A stretch of 64,000 nucleotides of DNA from Actinomycetospora soli (lineage in GTDB: Bacteria > Actinomycetota > Actinomycetes > Mycobacteriales > Pseudonocardiaceae). The position numbers and the translations under genes are program-made. Below, piece after piece: positions 36,822-45,884 of this stretch (position 1 is the stretch's first letter; the number at the start of each line of letters is the position of its first letter). Under the pieces are notes generated by a model. The model was given only the letters and a program-made list of their open reading frames with translations, searched no databases and was not told where the DNA came from. Location: positions 1-64,000 of the forward strand of contig NZ_JAJNDA010000016.1 in assembly GCF_021026295.1 (NCBI RefSeq), in the 5' to 3' direction.

Positions 36822-38426
36822 TCACGCGGCACCTCCCAGTGCGGTCTCCAGCGGGGCGACCCGGAGGACGTCGCCGTCGAGCGTGACGGCCACCGACGTG
36901 CCCTGCCAGCGGTCGTCGCGGCGCGGGAAGTCGCGTCGGAGGTGGCAGCCGCGGGACTCGGTGCGCCAGCCGGCGGCGGCCAGCACGGCGCCCGCGGCGA
37001 GCGTCAGCGCGGCGTCCTCGACGGCCGCCCGGGTGTCGAGCGCGCGCGGCGCGGCCGACGCCTCGACGACGTCGGACGTCGCGGCCAGCCCGGCCGCGTC
37101 CCGCCCGATCGCGACGCCGCGGCTCATCGCGCGCTGCAGGACCGTCCGGTCCGCCGCCGGGGCGTTCCCGACGACGGGTGCGCCCGGCTCCGGCACCGAG
37201 CGCGGCCCCGCGAGGGTCGCCGCGACGTCCGCCCCGGCCCGACGACCCACGACGAGGCCCTCGAGCAGGCTGTTCGACGCGAGCCGGTTGGCCCCGTGCA
37301 GCCCGGTGCGGGCGACCTCGCCGGCCGCCCACAGCCCCGGCACCCCGGTGCGCCCGGTCGTGTCGGTGAGGACGCCGCCGCAGGCGTAGTGCTGCGCGGG
37401 CCGGACCGGGATCGGCTCGTGGGCGAGGTCGACGCCGATCGCGTCGCAGGAGGCGGCCACCGTCGGGAAGCGGCGGCGGACGTCGGGGACGCCGGTCGCG
37501 TCGAGCAGGACGTGGTCGGCGCCCGTCCGGACCAGCACCGCGGTGATCGCCCCGGCCACGACGTCGCGCGGGGCGAGGTCGCCGCGGGGGTCGACGTCGT
37601 CCATGACGCCGTGCCCGCCGAGGTCGACGAGGTGCGCGCCCTCGCCGCGCAGCGCCTCGGTGACCAGCGGCGCCCGGCCGACCAGGCCCGGCACGAAGAG
37701 CGCGGTCGGGTGGAACTGCACGAACTCGACGTCGGCCAGCGCCGCCCCCGCCCGCAGCGCGAGGGACCAGCCGTCGGCGGTGGCGACCGCGGGGTTCGTG
37801 GAGGTCTCGTAGAGCCCGCCGATGCCGCCGGTGGCGAGCAGGACGGCGGGCGCCGCGAGCACGCCGAGGCGCCCGGCGGCGTCGACCACCTCGAGGCCCG
37901 CGACCCGCCCGCGGTCCCGACGCACGGCGACCGCGGTGTGGTGCGCCAGCACGGTCACCTCGCCGGGCAGGGCCGCGAGCAGCGCACGCTCCACCTCCGC
38001 GCCGGTGGCGTCGCCGCCGGCGTGGATGACCCGAGTGGTGCCGTGCCCGCCCTCGCGCGTGCGAGAGAGCCGCGGCCCGTCCGCGTCGAAGAGCGCCCCG
38101 CGCGAGCGCAGGTCCTCCACCGCGTCGCGGCCGCCCCCGAGCAGGTCCCGGGTCGCCGCCTCGTCGACCAGCCCGCCGCCCGCGGCGAGCGTGTCGGCCA
38201 CGTGCGCGTCCACGGTGTCGCCCACGACGTCGCCGAGCACCACGGCGATCCCGCCCTGGGCCCAGCGCGTGGAGCCCTCGTCGGGCACGTCCTTGGTGAC
38301 GACCACGACGCGCAGCCCCGCCCGCGACGCCTCCGCCGCGGCCGAGAGGCCCGCGACCCCGGAGCCGACGACGACGAGGTCGGCGGCCGCGGTCCAGGGG
38401 GCCCGCCGTTCCGGACGAACGGTCAT
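36822..38426 (-). CDS. nadB: L-aspartate oxidase
   Basis: 534-residue flavoenzyme that oxidises L-aspartate to iminoaspartate for quinolinate synthesis. FAD motif [20 protein letters not shown] at residue 19; [64 protein letters not shown] overlaps the nadA stop by four bases. The C-terminal helical domain is complete. Confidence 0.97.
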   Translation of the reverse strand: MTVRPERRAPWTAAADLVVVGSGVAGLSAAAEASRAGLRVVVVTKDVPDEGSTRWAQGGIAVVLGDVVGDTVDAHVADTLAAGGGLVDEAATRDLLGGGRDAVEDLRSRGALFDADGPRLSRTREGGHGTTRVIHAGGDATGAEVERALLAALPGEVTVLAHHTAVAVRRDRGRVAGLEVVDAAGRLGVLAAPAVLLATGGIGGLYETSTNPAVATADGWSLALRAGAALADVEFVQFHPTALFVPGLVGRAPLVTEALRGEGAHLVDLGGHGVMDDVDPRGDLAPRDVVAGAITAVLVRTGADHVLLDATGVPDVRRRFPTVAASCDAIGVDLAHEPIPVRPAQHYACGGVLTDTTGRTGVPGLWAAGEVARTGLHGANRLASNSLLEGLVVGRRAGADVAATLAGPRSVPEPGAPVVGNAPAADRTVLQRAMSRGVAIGRDAAGLAATSDVVEASAAPRALDTRAAVEDAALTLAAGAVLAAAGWRTESRGCHLRRDFPRRDDRWQGTSVAVTLDGDVLRVAPLETALGGAA

Positions 38427-39460
38427 TCCCCACCCCCGGGCTGCCCGATCTCGATCATGCGCTGCACCGACGCGCGGGCCCGCTCCGCGGTCGCCGGGTC
38501 GACGTGGACCTCGTCGCGCCCCTCCTGCAGCGACCGCAGCAGCGCACCCGGCGTGATCATCTTCATGTACCCGCAGGCCGCGCGGGCGTTGACCGGCCGG
38601 AAGTCCACGGCCGGGTTGGCACGGCGCAGCTGGTGCAGCATGCCGACCTCGGTGGCGACGAGCACCGACGACTTCGTCGTGTTCTTCGCCGCGTCGAGCA
38701 TCCCGCCGGTGGACAGGATGTGGACCTGCTCGGCCGGGACGGCGCCCTCGCCCGCGAGGTAGAGCGCCGAGGTGGCGCAGCCGCACTCGGGGTGGACGAA
38801 CAGGTCGGCGTCCGGGTCGGCCTGCGCCTGCGCGGTGAGCTCGGCGCCGTTGATCCCCGCGTGCACGTGGCACTCGCCCGCCCACACGTGCAGGTTCGCC
38901 CGACCGGTCTCGCGGCGGACGTGGGCGCCGAGGAACTGGTCGGGCAGGAACAGCACCTCGCGGTCCGGGTCGATCGACGCCACGACCTCGACGGCGTTCG
39001 AGGAGGTGCAGCAGACGTCGGTCTCGGCCTTCACGGCCGCCGTCGTGTTGACGTAGGAGACGACCACCGCGCCCGGGTGCTCGGCCTTCCAGGCCCGCAG
39101 CTCGTCCGCGCTGATCGAGTCGGCGAGCGAGCAGCCGGCCCGCGCGTCCGGGATCAGCACCGTCTTCTCCGGCGCGAGGATCTTCGCCGTCTCGGCCATG
39201 AAGTGCACGCCGCAGAAGACGATGGTCGACGCGTCGGAGGCCGCCGCGACCCGGGAGAGGGCCAGCGAGTCACCGGTGTGGTCGGCGACGTCCTGGATCT
39301 CCGGGCGCTGGTAGTTGTGCGCGAGCACCACCGCGTCCCGGGCCCGCGCGAGCTCCCGGACCTGCGCGGCCCAGGCCTCCACCTCGTGCGGCGCGGACAG
39401 CGAGCGCGGCTCGACGAGATCCGTCGGCGGCTGGTGCACGGCGTCCTCGATGACGGTCAT
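38423..39460 (-). CDS. nadA: Quinolinate synthase A
   Basis: 345-residue [4Fe-4S] enzyme that condenses iminoaspartate with dihydroxyacetone phosphate. The three cluster cysteines lie in [19 protein letters not shown] and [28 protein letters not shown] and [13 protein letters not shown] are conserved. ATG 39460 follows GGGGGAGGACC. First gene of the nadABC operon, divergent from nrtR. Confidence 0.97.
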   Translation of the reverse strand: MTVIEDAVHQPPTDLVEPRSLSAPHEVEAWAAQVRELARARDAVVLAHNYQRPEIQDVADHTGDSLALSRVAAASDASTIVFCGVHFMAETAKILAPEKTVLIPDARAGCSLADSISADELRAWKAEHPGAVVVSYVNTTAAVKAETDVCCTSSNAVEVVASIDPDREVLFLPDQFLGAHVRRETGRANLHVWAGECHVHAGINGAELTAQAQADPDADLFVHPECGCATSALYLAGEGAVPAEQVHILSTGGMLDAAKNTTKSSVLVATEVGMLHQLRRANPAVDFRPVNARAACGYMKMITPGALLRSLQEGRDEVHVDPATAERARASVQRMIEIGQPGGGE

Positions 39461-39520
39461 GGCCGGTCCTCCCCCGACCCACCCGCCCGTCCCCGGGACG
39501 GTGTGTCGGTTCTGTCCGAG

Positions 39521-39543
39521 GTTTTCGCCTGTTGGTCGAAAAC
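39521..39543. promoter_or_regulatory. NrtR operator
   Basis: A perfect inverted repeat, GTTTTCG-N9-CGAAAAC, lies 60 bases before nadA and about 98 before nrtR. It is A/T-rich for this genome. NrtR repressors of the Nudix family control nadABC in actinobacteria, and the regulator gene is divergent from the operon, so this is the expected binding site. Confidence 0.8.
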
Positions 39544-39641
39544 AGGGGCGACGGTACGCGGCGTGCCCGCACCGCGCCAGCTCTCCGACCGACCGGGATG
39601 ACGCAGCACACAGCCGGTCACGGACCGCTACCGTGACGCGC

Positions 39642-40331
39642 GTGGAGGCCGAGGGCCTGATCGCCCACGACGTGCTGGCCGTCGTGCTGCGGATGACGCC
39701 CAGCTCGCCCGAGGTGCTGCTCTGGCAGCGCGCCCGGGAACCGCACGACGGGCGCTGGGCGCTGCCGGGCGGCCGCCTGGGTGCCACCGAGGACGTCGAG
39801 GCCTCGGTGCGCCGCCACCTCGCCGAGAAGGTCGACCTGGGCGAGGTCGCGCACGTCGAGCAGCTCTCGGTGTTCTCCGACCCCCACCGCGGCCCCGCCC
39901 CGCGCCGGGTCGCGACCGCGTTCCTCGGGCTCGTGCCCAGCGACGCCGACCCCGCCGTCCCCGGTGACACCGCGTGGCACCCGGTCGACGCGCTCCCGGA
40001 GACCGCGTTCGACCACGGCACCATCACGACGGCGGGTCTGGACCGGCTGCGCGCGAAGCTCTCGTACACCAACATCGGCTTCGCGCTGGCCCCCGAGATC
40101 TTCTCGATCTCCGAGCTGCGCGGGCTCTACGCGGCCGCGCTCGGGCACCGGGTGTCGGCCACGAACCTGCAGCGGGTCCTCACCCGCCGCGGCGTCCTGG
40201 TCCCGACCGGCAGCACGGCCGCTCCCGGCCCCTCGGGCGGGCGACCGGCGGCGCTCTTCCGCTTCTCCGAGCGGTCGTTGCGGGTCACCGATCCCTTCGC
40301 GACGCTCCGCCCGCCCGACCGGGACTGCTAG
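39642..40331 (+). CDS. nrtR: NrtR-type Nudix transcriptional repressor of NAD synthesis
   Basis: 229-residue protein with a Nudix-like domain (about 1-135; [20 protein letters not shown], where the catalytic Nudix box is degraded: [20 protein letters not shown] lacks the REUXEE core). A C-terminal winged helix follows (about 150-225; [34 protein letters not shown]). This is the NrtR architecture, in which ADP-ribose or NAD-derived ligand releases DNA. GTG 39642 has TACCGT seven bases upstream; a GTG at 39633 is possible. Divergent from nadA, as in M. tuberculosis Rv1593c. Confidence 0.9.
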   Translation: MEAEGLIAHDVLAVVLRMTPSSPEVLLWQRAREPHDGRWALPGGRLGATEDVEASVRRHLAEKVDLGEVAHVEQLSVFSDPHRGPAPRRVATAFLGLVPSDADPAVPGDTAWHPVDALPETAFDHGTITTAGLDRLRAKLSYTNIGFALAPEIFSISELRGLYAAALGHRVSATNLQRVLTRRGVLVPTGSTAAPGPSGGRPAALFRFSERSLRVTDPFATLRPPDRDC

Positions 40332-40411
40332 CGGTACGGGGTGCGCGCCACCCGTACCGTCCGCGCACGCTCACCCGGCGACGGGCGCCCGGTGGCCGTA
40401 GCGTGAGCGCC

Positions 40412-41185
40412 GTGCCCGAGACGCTGCCCCTCTTCCCGTTGGGCACGGTGCTGCTCCCCGGGGCACCGCTCCCGCTGCACATCTTCGAACCGCGGTACCG
40501 CCAGCTGACGATCGACCTGGTCACCGGCGCCGTCCCCGGCAAGCAGTTCGGCGTGGTCGCCGTGCGTGAGGGATGGGGGCCCGACGACGGCCTCGACGGG
40601 CTCCACGAGGTCGGCTGCACCGCGTCGCTGCGCGAGGTGCGGCGCCTGCCCGACGGCCGGTTCGACGTCCTCACCGTGGGCGACCGCCGGTTCCGCCTGC
40701 TCACCGTCGACGCCACCTCCGCGCCGTACCTGACGGCCGAGGTCGAGTGGCTCCCCGATCTCGAGGGCGACGACCCCGACGTGCTCGAACCCCTGGAGCG
40801 CGCCGCCCGCGCCGCCCACCGCCGCTACTGCACGGCGGCGTGGACCTACCGCCGCCAGGCCGAGCGGGACGTCGACGACGTGGTCGACCTCGCCGAGGTC
40901 GTCGAGGACGAGGAGGACGAGGAGGACGACCTCGACGACGACGCCCAGGCGCCGCCGGTGTCGACCGAGCGGACCGACGTCGACGTCACCGTGCTCCCGC
41001 ACGTCCTCGCCGCCGACTGCCTGCTCCCCCTCGCCGACCGCCAGGAGCTGCTGGAGCAGACCTGCCCGAAGGCGCGCCTGGAACTGGTCTCGCACGCCAT
41101 GAGCCGGGAGGCGACCCTGCTCGGCCGCCTCGGCGCGGTGTGGGCGCCGACGGCGAAGTTCATGGTGCCCACGAGCGACAACTGA
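40412..41185 (+). CDS. LON substrate-binding-domain protein
   Basis: 257-residue stand-alone LON N-domain protein (PF02190 type): LPLFPLGTVLLPGAPLPLHI and FEPRYRQL at the start, then VGCTASLREVRRLPDGRFDV and GDRRFRLL. It lacks AAA and protease domains. An acidic insert (EVVEDEEDEEDDLDDD, about residues 165-182) is unusual. GTG 40412 (MPETLPLFPLG) has TAGCGT seven bases upstream; a GTG at 40403 is the alternative. Role unknown; such proteins are thought to bind misfolded or regulatory proteins. Confidence 0.85.
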   Translation: MPETLPLFPLGTVLLPGAPLPLHIFEPRYRQLTIDLVTGAVPGKQFGVVAVREGWGPDDGLDGLHEVGCTASLREVRRLPDGRFDVLTVGDRRFRLLTVDATSAPYLTAEVEWLPDLEGDDPDVLEPLERAARAAHRRYCTAAWTYRRQAERDVDDVVDLAEVVEDEEDEEDDLDDDAQAPPVSTERTDVDVTVLPHVLAADCLLPLADRQELLEQTCPKARLELVSHAMSREATLLGRLGAVWAPTAKFMVPTSDN

Positions 41186-41198
41186 GGTGCGCTCCGCG

Positions 41199-41244
41199 CA
41201 GGTGAGCACGGACGGTCGCTACAGCGACCGTCCGTGCTCACCTG
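41199..41244. terminator. Perfect 22-bp-arm palindrome, family B copy 1
   Basis: Arms 41199-41220 and 41223-41244 are perfect reverse complements with a two-base loop. It begins 14 bases after the LON stop and covers the last codons of the convergent DUF2567 gene. A related element is at 53608-53653; both follow a stop codon with AGGTGCGCT-N-CGCGCAGGTG. Likely a bidirectional terminator. Confidence 0.75.
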
Positions 41245-41848
41245 CCGGACGGCACATGTCGTCCTCGCCGAGCGCGATCGCGCAGAGCAGGTAGGCCAGG
41301 ACCGCCCCGAGACCGGCGCCGAGCACCGTCCAGAACGAGCCGATGGTGGCCGGCACGGTCGACAGGGTCGCGGGGATCGGCGCGCCGGCCGTCGCGCTGC
41401 CGGTGGCCTCGGCGCGGTCGAGGAGCACCCCGATCGGCGACCGGTCGGTCAGCGGCCCCGCCAGCGCGGTGCCGACGGAGGCCGCGATCCACGCGCCCGC
41501 CGTCGTCGCGACGCCGACCCCGAGCAGGATGACGGGGCCCCGGCGGTCGACGCGCCGCCAGGCCAGTGCCCCGACGACGACGCCGTAGGCCGTGGCGAGC
41601 AGGAAGAAGATCGCGGTCGCGTCGAAGACGTGGTCGGACTCGGCGGCGAGGGGGGACGTGGCGCCCGTCGCCGTCGTCACCGTCGCCTGCCCGGGCGCGA
41701 TCAGGGCCCAGAGCAGGCCCAGCAGCACACCCGACAGCGCGACCACGACCATCGTCAGGACGGTGGGCCGCAGGTCGGAGCGGAGCTCGCCGCGCGAGAG
41801 CAGGCCGCGCGGCTCCTCGACCACGAACTCCTCGGACCCGAGCGTCAC
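41219..41848 (-). CDS. DUF2567-type membrane protein
   Basis: 209-residue membrane protein with four predicted helices ([75 protein letters not shown]). Its place after bioB and bsaP matches M. tuberculosis Rv1591, a DUF2567 protein; the family name is inferred from position and topology. GTG 41848 overlaps the bsaP stop. The last residues are encoded within the gene-end palindrome. No function is known; linkage suggests biotin synthesis or uptake. Confidence 0.75.
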   Translation of the reverse strand: MTLGSEEFVVEEPRGLLSRGELRSDLRPTVLTMVVVALSGVLLGLLWALIAPGQATVTTATGATSPLAAESDHVFDATAIFFLLATAYGVVVGALAWRRVDRRGPVILLGVGVATTAGAWIAASVGTALAGPLTDRSPIGVLLDRAEATGSATAGAPIPATLSTVPATIGSFWTVLGAGLGAVLAYLLCAIALGEDDMCRPAGEHGRSL

Positions 41849-42042
41849 CGCTGCGCGGCCTCGGCGCTCGTCCGCTCCCCGTGCCGGCTGCAGCGGGCGG
41901 TCCAGCCCATCGGGTCGACCTGCACGACCATCCGCCGCGCGCACTCGGCGCAGTACCGGGGCGGGTCGATGAGCGAGAGCCGCGACCGGCAGTGCTCGTG
42001 GTCGCCGGACGCGGTCTCGCCGCCGCAGAAGGAGCAGAACAT
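41845..42042 (-). CDS. bsaP: Biotin synthase auxiliary protein BsaP-like
   Basis: 65-residue Cys-rich protein: [17 protein letters not shown] and CSRHGE provide five or more cysteines plus histidines in a zinc-ribbon-like layout. It directly follows bioB, with its ATG overlapping the bioB stop by one base (TGATG). The mycobacterial gene in this place (Rv1590, BsaP) is required for BioB to turn over dethiobiotin, so it is expected to help with the BioB auxiliary iron-sulfur cluster here too. Identity rests on position, size and cysteines. Confidence 0.8.
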   Translation of the reverse strand: MFCSFCGGETASGDHEHCRSRLSLIDPPRYCAECARRMVVQVDPMGWTARCSRHGERTSAEAAQR

Positions 42043-43082
42043 CAGAGCGTGTCGTTCAGGGCCTTGATCGGCATCTTCAGGGTCTCGAGCATCTCGAGGT
42101 CCTGCTCCGCCGGGCGGCCCAGGTTGGTGAGGTAGTTCCCGACGATGATCGCGTTGACCCCGCCGAGCATCCCCTGCTCCGCGCCGAGGTCGCCGAGCGT
42201 GAGCTCACGGCCACCCGCGAAGCGCAGCACCGTCTTCGGCATCGCGAGCCGGAACGCCGCGATCGTCATCAGCGCGTCCGGGCCCTGCGGCACGTCGAGG
42301 TGCGCGAACGGGGTGCCCGGGTTGGGGATCAGGAAGTTCATCGGGACCTCGTCGGGCTCGAGCTCGGCGAGCTGCACGGCGAACTCCGCGCGCTGCTCGA
42401 GCGTCTCCCCCATCCCGATGATCCCGCCGCAGCAGACCTCCATGCCCGCGGCGCGGACCATCTGCAGGGTCTCCCAGCGCTCCTCCCAGGTGTGGGTCGT
42501 GACGACCTCCGGGAAGTGCGAGCGCGCGGTCTCCAGGTTGTGGTTGTAGCGGTGCACGCCCATCGCGGCGAGGCGATCGACCTGCTCCTGGGTCAGCATC
42601 CCCAGCGAGCAGGCGACGTTGATGTCGACCTCGGCGCGGATCGCGGCGACCCCGACCCGGATCTGCTCCATCAGCTTCTCGTCCGGCCCGCGCACGGCGG
42701 CGACGATGCAGAACTCGGTCGCCCCGGTCTTCGCGGTCTGCTTCGCGGCCTCGACGAGGCGGTCCTTGTCCAGCCATGCCGCGCGCACCGGGGAGTCGAA
42801 GAGCCCCGACTGGGAGCAGAAGTGGCAGTCCTCCGGGCAGCCGCCGGTCTTCAGGCTCACGATGCCCTCGACCTCGATGTCCGGCCCGCACCAGCGCACC
42901 CGCACCTCGTGGGCCAGCGCCAGCGCCTCGGTCAGCCGCTCCGCCGGGAGCTGCAGCACCTCGAGGACCTGGGCCTCGGAGAGTCCCTCGCCGCGCTCGA
43001 GGACCTGCTCGCGGGCCACGGCGAGGATGTCGCCCGGCTCGCCGGCGGTCCCGGTGGCGGTGTCGGTGCTCGCCGTCGTCAC
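42042..43082 (-). CDS. bioB: Biotin synthase
   Basis: 346-residue radical SAM enzyme that inserts sulfur into dethiobiotin. CxxxCxxC motif in [15 protein letters not shown] (about residue 82); auxiliary-cluster residues in [13 protein letters not shown] and [24 protein letters not shown] near the C-terminus. GTG 43082 with AGGAG eight bases upstream. Followed at once by bsaP and the DUF2567 gene, so the three form one operon. Confidence 0.97.
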   Translation of the reverse strand: MTTASTDTATGTAGEPGDILAVAREQVLERGEGLSEAQVLEVLQLPAERLTEALALAHEVRVRWCGPDIEVEGIVSLKTGGCPEDCHFCSQSGLFDSPVRAAWLDKDRLVEAAKQTAKTGATEFCIVAAVRGPDEKLMEQIRVGVAAIRAEVDINVACSLGMLTQEQVDRLAAMGVHRYNHNLETARSHFPEVVTTHTWEERWETLQMVRAAGMEVCCGGIIGMGETLEQRAEFAVQLAELEPDEVPMNFLIPNPGTPFAHLDVPQGPDALMTIAAFRLAMPKTVLRFAGGRELTLGDLGAEQGMLGGVNAIIVGNYLTNLGRPAEQDLEMLETLKMPIKALNDTL

Positions 43083-43135
43083 GCGTCGCTCCTGGGGGTT
43101 TCGGGGGTCGGACGGTGCGGAGTCTGCCTGACTCC

Positions 43136-43813
43136 TCACGGCTGACTCCACCGCCCACCCAGGACGTGATGCAACCCGCACCGGGCGGCGGTCTCGAACG
43201 ACGCGGGATCCGCGTCGCCGAGGCCGGCCGGCAGCACGCCGAGCAGGGGCGCGCCGGTGACGACGGGGACGTCGTCGAGGTTGGTGCGCTCGGCGAGGTC
43301 GGGCTGCTCGGGGTAGGCCCCGACGACGGTCCCGACGAGGTCCCTCCCGCGCCGGTCGAGCGCCTCCGCGGTGAGCGCCGCGGAGTTCAGGACGCCGAGA
43401 CCCGCGGAGGCGACCAGCAGCACCGGCAGGTCCAGGTCGGCGAGGGTCTCGCCGTCGTCGTTCAGGCGGACCAGCAGCCCGCCGGCGCCCTCGACGAGCA
43501 CGAGGTCGGCCGTGACGTCGGTCAGCGCCTTCTCGATGTCCGCGACGTGCAGCGGCGGGAGCCCGGAGCGCCGCGCGGCCGTGGCGGGCGCGAGCGGCTC
43601 CGGGTAGCGGGCGAGCTCGAGCGTGGTGACGCGGTCGCCGGTCAGCCGCCCGACGTCGGCCAGGTCCCCGGGCGCGCCCGGCTCGATCCCGGTCTGGGCG
43701 GGCTTCACGACGACGACCCGTTCCCCGGCCGCCGCGGCCAGCGCCGCGACGGCGGCGGTCACGACGGTCTTGCCGACGCCGGTCCCGGTCCCCGTGACGA
43801 TCATCGTGCGCAC
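43136..43813 (-). CDS. bioD: Dethiobiotin synthetase
   Basis: 225-residue ATP-dependent carboxylase that closes the ureido ring. P-loop [19 protein letters not shown] at residue 7; [36 protein letters not shown] 43813 is favoured by TAGGCT six bases upstream (leaderless); an ATG three codons later is possible. The gap to bioB is 53 bases. Confidence 0.95.
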   Translation of the reverse strand: MRTMIVTGTGTGVGKTVVTAAVAALAAAAGERVVVVKPAQTGIEPGAPGDLADVGRLTGDRVTTLELARYPEPLAPATAARRSGLPPLHVADIEKALTDVTADLVLVEGAGGLLVRLNDDGETLADLDLPVLLVASAGLGVLNSAALTAEALDRRGRDLVGTVVGAYPEQPDLAERTNLDDVPVVTGAPLLGVLPAGLGDADPASFETAARCGLHHVLGGRWSQP

Positions 43814-43850
43814 GGGTCGAGCCTAGAACGCCCGGCCCCCTCCGCGCGCT

Positions 43851-43912
43851 AGGCAGTTGATCATGCCGAGCGCGACGCTCCGGGTCGTCGCGCTCGGCGT
43901 GATCATCTGCCT
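43851..43912. repeat. Long palindrome upstream of bioD (family D-related)
   Basis: Arms of 27 bases (43851-43877 and 43886-43912) pair with two mismatches around an 8-base loop. The ends are AGGCAG and TGCCT-GGCGT, like the gene-end elements after uvrA and dnaE. It includes TGATCA in each arm. It lies 38 bases before bioD and could be a terminator for the lysA-like transcript or a cruciform. Confidence 0.7.
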
Positions 43913-43960
43913 GGCGTCGGCCGGCCGGTGTCCTCGGGCGGGTCGGGCTCGTCTGCCCGG

Positions 43961-44155
43961 AGATCTCGTCGAGCGGAGCGAAGTGCGCGCTCAGCGAGTA
44001 CTTCGCTCGGCTCGTTCCGATCTCGGGTGCCCATTCCGACCGAAGGGTCCCCTCGCGCAGTGGAGCCGCCCGTGGGCGCCCACGGCCAGGAAGAGACCGC
44101 ACTGGCGGTGGGCGCCCACGGCCCGTCTACTCGACCGAACGGGCCCTTCGGTCGG
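43961..44155. repeat. Nested inverted repeats between lysA-like gene and bioD
   Basis: This 200-base gene-free stretch is almost filled with palindromes. A 15-base pair with one mismatch sits at 43970-43984 / 44000-44014. A 12-base perfect pair CCGACCGAAGGG / CCCTTCGGTCGG at 44036-44047 / 44144-44155 encloses two direct copies of the self-complementary GTGGGCGCCCAC. Open frames cross it on both strands but look like GC artefacts. Confidence 0.65.
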
Positions 44156-44168
44156 GACGGGCCGGACG

Positions 44169-45572
44169 TCAGTCCCGGCCCAGCACCACCCCGCCGCACC
44201 AGGCGTCGTCGTCCCAGCACCCCTCGTCGGGCACGGAGCGGGGCAGGCAGCAGTCGCGGGCGAGCAGGTCGGCCGTGGTCTCCCGGCGCACCAGCACCCG
44301 GGCCACCCCGTCGCGGACGCCGACCAGCGGCGGGCGGCCGACCAGGTTGTACGACGACGCCATCGCGTGGTGGTACGCCCCGGTGCCGGGCACGGCGACC
44401 ACGTCGCCGACGGTCACGTCCTCGGGGAGCGCGACGTCGCGGGCGAGCACGTCACCGGCCTCGCAGTAGCGGCCGACCACGGTGGCGGGCCTCCACGCGG
44501 CGCAGGTCGACCGACCGACGAGGTGGGCGTCGTAGGCCGCGCCGTAGAGCGCGACGCGCGGGTTGTCGCCCATCCCGCCGTCGACGGCGACGAACCAGCG
44601 GCCGCTGCCGGCGCACTTGGTGGCCTGGACCCGGTAGAGCGTGACCCCGGCGCGCGCCACGATCGCCCGGCCCGGCTCCACCCCGAGGCGCAACAGGGGC
44701 AGCGATCGGGCCGAGCAGCCGCGGGCCACGGCGCCGGTCACGCGACGGGCGAAGCCCGCGAGGTCGAACGGGGTGCCGCCGGTGACCGCGTGCCCGCCGC
44801 CGAGGTTCAGCTCGCCGAGCTCGCCGGGCAGCTCGGCGGCGAGGTCGAGCAGCGGGTCGACGGCGCGCTCCCACACCGCGGTGTCCGCGATCTGCGAGCC
44901 GAGGTGGCAGTGCAGGCCGACCAGGCGCAGCGCGCGGCGCCCCGCGATCGCGCCGGCCACCGCGGCCGCGCGACCCCCGGCCAGCGGGACCCCGAACTTC
45001 TGGTCGTCGCCGCCGGTGCGGATGGCCGGGTGGCCCCCGGCGTCGACGCCCGGCGCGATGCGCAGCAGGACGTCGACCACGGTGCGGTGCCGCGAGGCGA
45101 CGGCCGCGAGCCGGTCGGCCACGTCGAGCGAGTCGACCACCACCCGGCCCACCCCGGCCCGGACGGCGGCGTCCAGCTCCGCCTCGGTGGGCGCGTTGCC
45201 GTGCACCACGATCCGGTCCGCGGGCATACCCGCCCGCAGGGCCAGCGCGAGCTCGCCGCCGCTGCAGACGTCCAGCCGCACCCCCGCCTCGACCAGCAGC
45301 GACACCAGCCCGGCGCACAGCAGCGCCTTCCCCGCGTAGGCGACGTCGGCGTCGGGCAGCGCGGTGCGGTAGGCCCGCAGGCGGGCGGCGACGTCGTCGA
45401 GGTCGAGCACGGTCGCCGGGGTGCCGAAGCGCGCGGCGAGCCCCGCGAGGCCCAGGCCCCCGACGGCGAGGTCGCCGCCCGGCGCGGGCGCGGTGGTCAG
45501 CGGCCAGGCCGCCGGGTCGACGTGCTGGTAGAGCGTGCTGCGCAGGCTCGGGATCACCGTCTCCAGGGTCAC
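44169..45572 (-). CDS. lysA: Diaminopimelate-decarboxylase-like PLP enzyme
   Basis: 467-residue fold-III PLP decarboxylase. The Schiff-base lysine is in VAYAGKALLCAGL (about residue 80). HCHLGSQIAD, LNLGGGHAV, GVEPGRAIVA, RYCEAGDVLARD and YHHAMASSYNLVGRP follow the DapDC/LysA pattern. The Cys-Glu loop reads CEAGD where LysA usually has CESGD. It may be the lysine enzyme or a paralogue recruited to another amino acid; its place inside the biotin region is odd. GTG 45572 has CAGGCT seven bases upstream. The C-terminus is Asp/Cys-rich. Confidence 0.8.
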   Translation of the reverse strand: MTLETVIPSLRSTLYQHVDPAAWPLTTAPAPGGDLAVGGLGLAGLAARFGTPATVLDLDDVAARLRAYRTALPDADVAYAGKALLCAGLVSLLVEAGVRLDVCSGGELALALRAGMPADRIVVHGNAPTEAELDAAVRAGVGRVVVDSLDVADRLAAVASRHRTVVDVLLRIAPGVDAGGHPAIRTGGDDQKFGVPLAGGRAAAVAGAIAGRRALRLVGLHCHLGSQIADTAVWERAVDPLLDLAAELPGELGELNLGGGHAVTGGTPFDLAGFARRVTGAVARGCSARSLPLLRLGVEPGRAIVARAGVTLYRVQATKCAGSGRWFVAVDGGMGDNPRVALYGAAYDAHLVGRSTCAAWRPATVVGRYCEAGDVLARDVALPEDVTVGDVVAVPGTGAYHHAMASSYNLVGRPPLVGVRDGVARVLVRRETTADLLARDCCLPRSVPDEGCWDDDAWCGGVVLGRD

Positions 45573-45604
45573 GACGACGAGCCTGCGGTCACCTCCCGCG
45601 CCGC

Positions 45605-45624
45605 GGTCCGGTCGTGCACGGACC
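45605..45624 (-). terminator. Hairpin after zinc-ribbon gene
   Basis: GGTCCG-N8-CGGACC lies 35 bases after the stop of the small zinc-ribbon gene and before the lysA-like gene. Short stem, no U-tract. Confidence 0.35.
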
Positions 45625-45658
45625 GTTCACGACGGCGGGTCGGGCTTTGACGGGTGGT

Positions 45659-45862
45659 CTACAGCCAGTCCCGCACGCGCACGGCGTTCGGGTCGGCGGC
45701 GGGGCGCTCGGCGGCCTCGACGTCCGGGCGCGGCGTGCCGTCGACGTCGTGCACCGCGCCGCAGCAGCGGCAGCGCAGGTAGTCCGACGCCTCGGCCAGC
45801 GGGCGTCGGCAGCGGCCACAGTGCCAGAGCCGGAACGCCTGACGGCTGTCCGTGACGGTCAC
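45659..45862 (-). CDS. Small zinc-ribbon protein downstream of bioF
   Basis: 67-residue protein with [19 protein letters not shown] followed by [11 protein letters not shown]: two CxxC pairs spaced like a zinc ribbon. The rest is acidic and low in complexity. The GTG at 45862 has a strong GGGGAGGAG eight bases upstream, one of the best ribosome sites in the window, which supports it as a real gene. It starts 22 bases after bioF, so it is in the bioF operon. I do not recognise the family. Confidence 0.75.
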   Translation of the reverse strand: MTVTDSRQAFRLWHCGRCRRPLAEASDYLRCRCCGAVHDVDGTPRPDVEAAERPAADPNAVRVRDWL

Positions 45863-45884
45863 CGCGATCTCCTCCCCGATCGAT

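Noticed and set aside
43903-44220. Small protein gene in the palindromic region before bioD
   Set aside because: Frames on both strands cross the inverted repeats; no ribosome site and low-complexity product.
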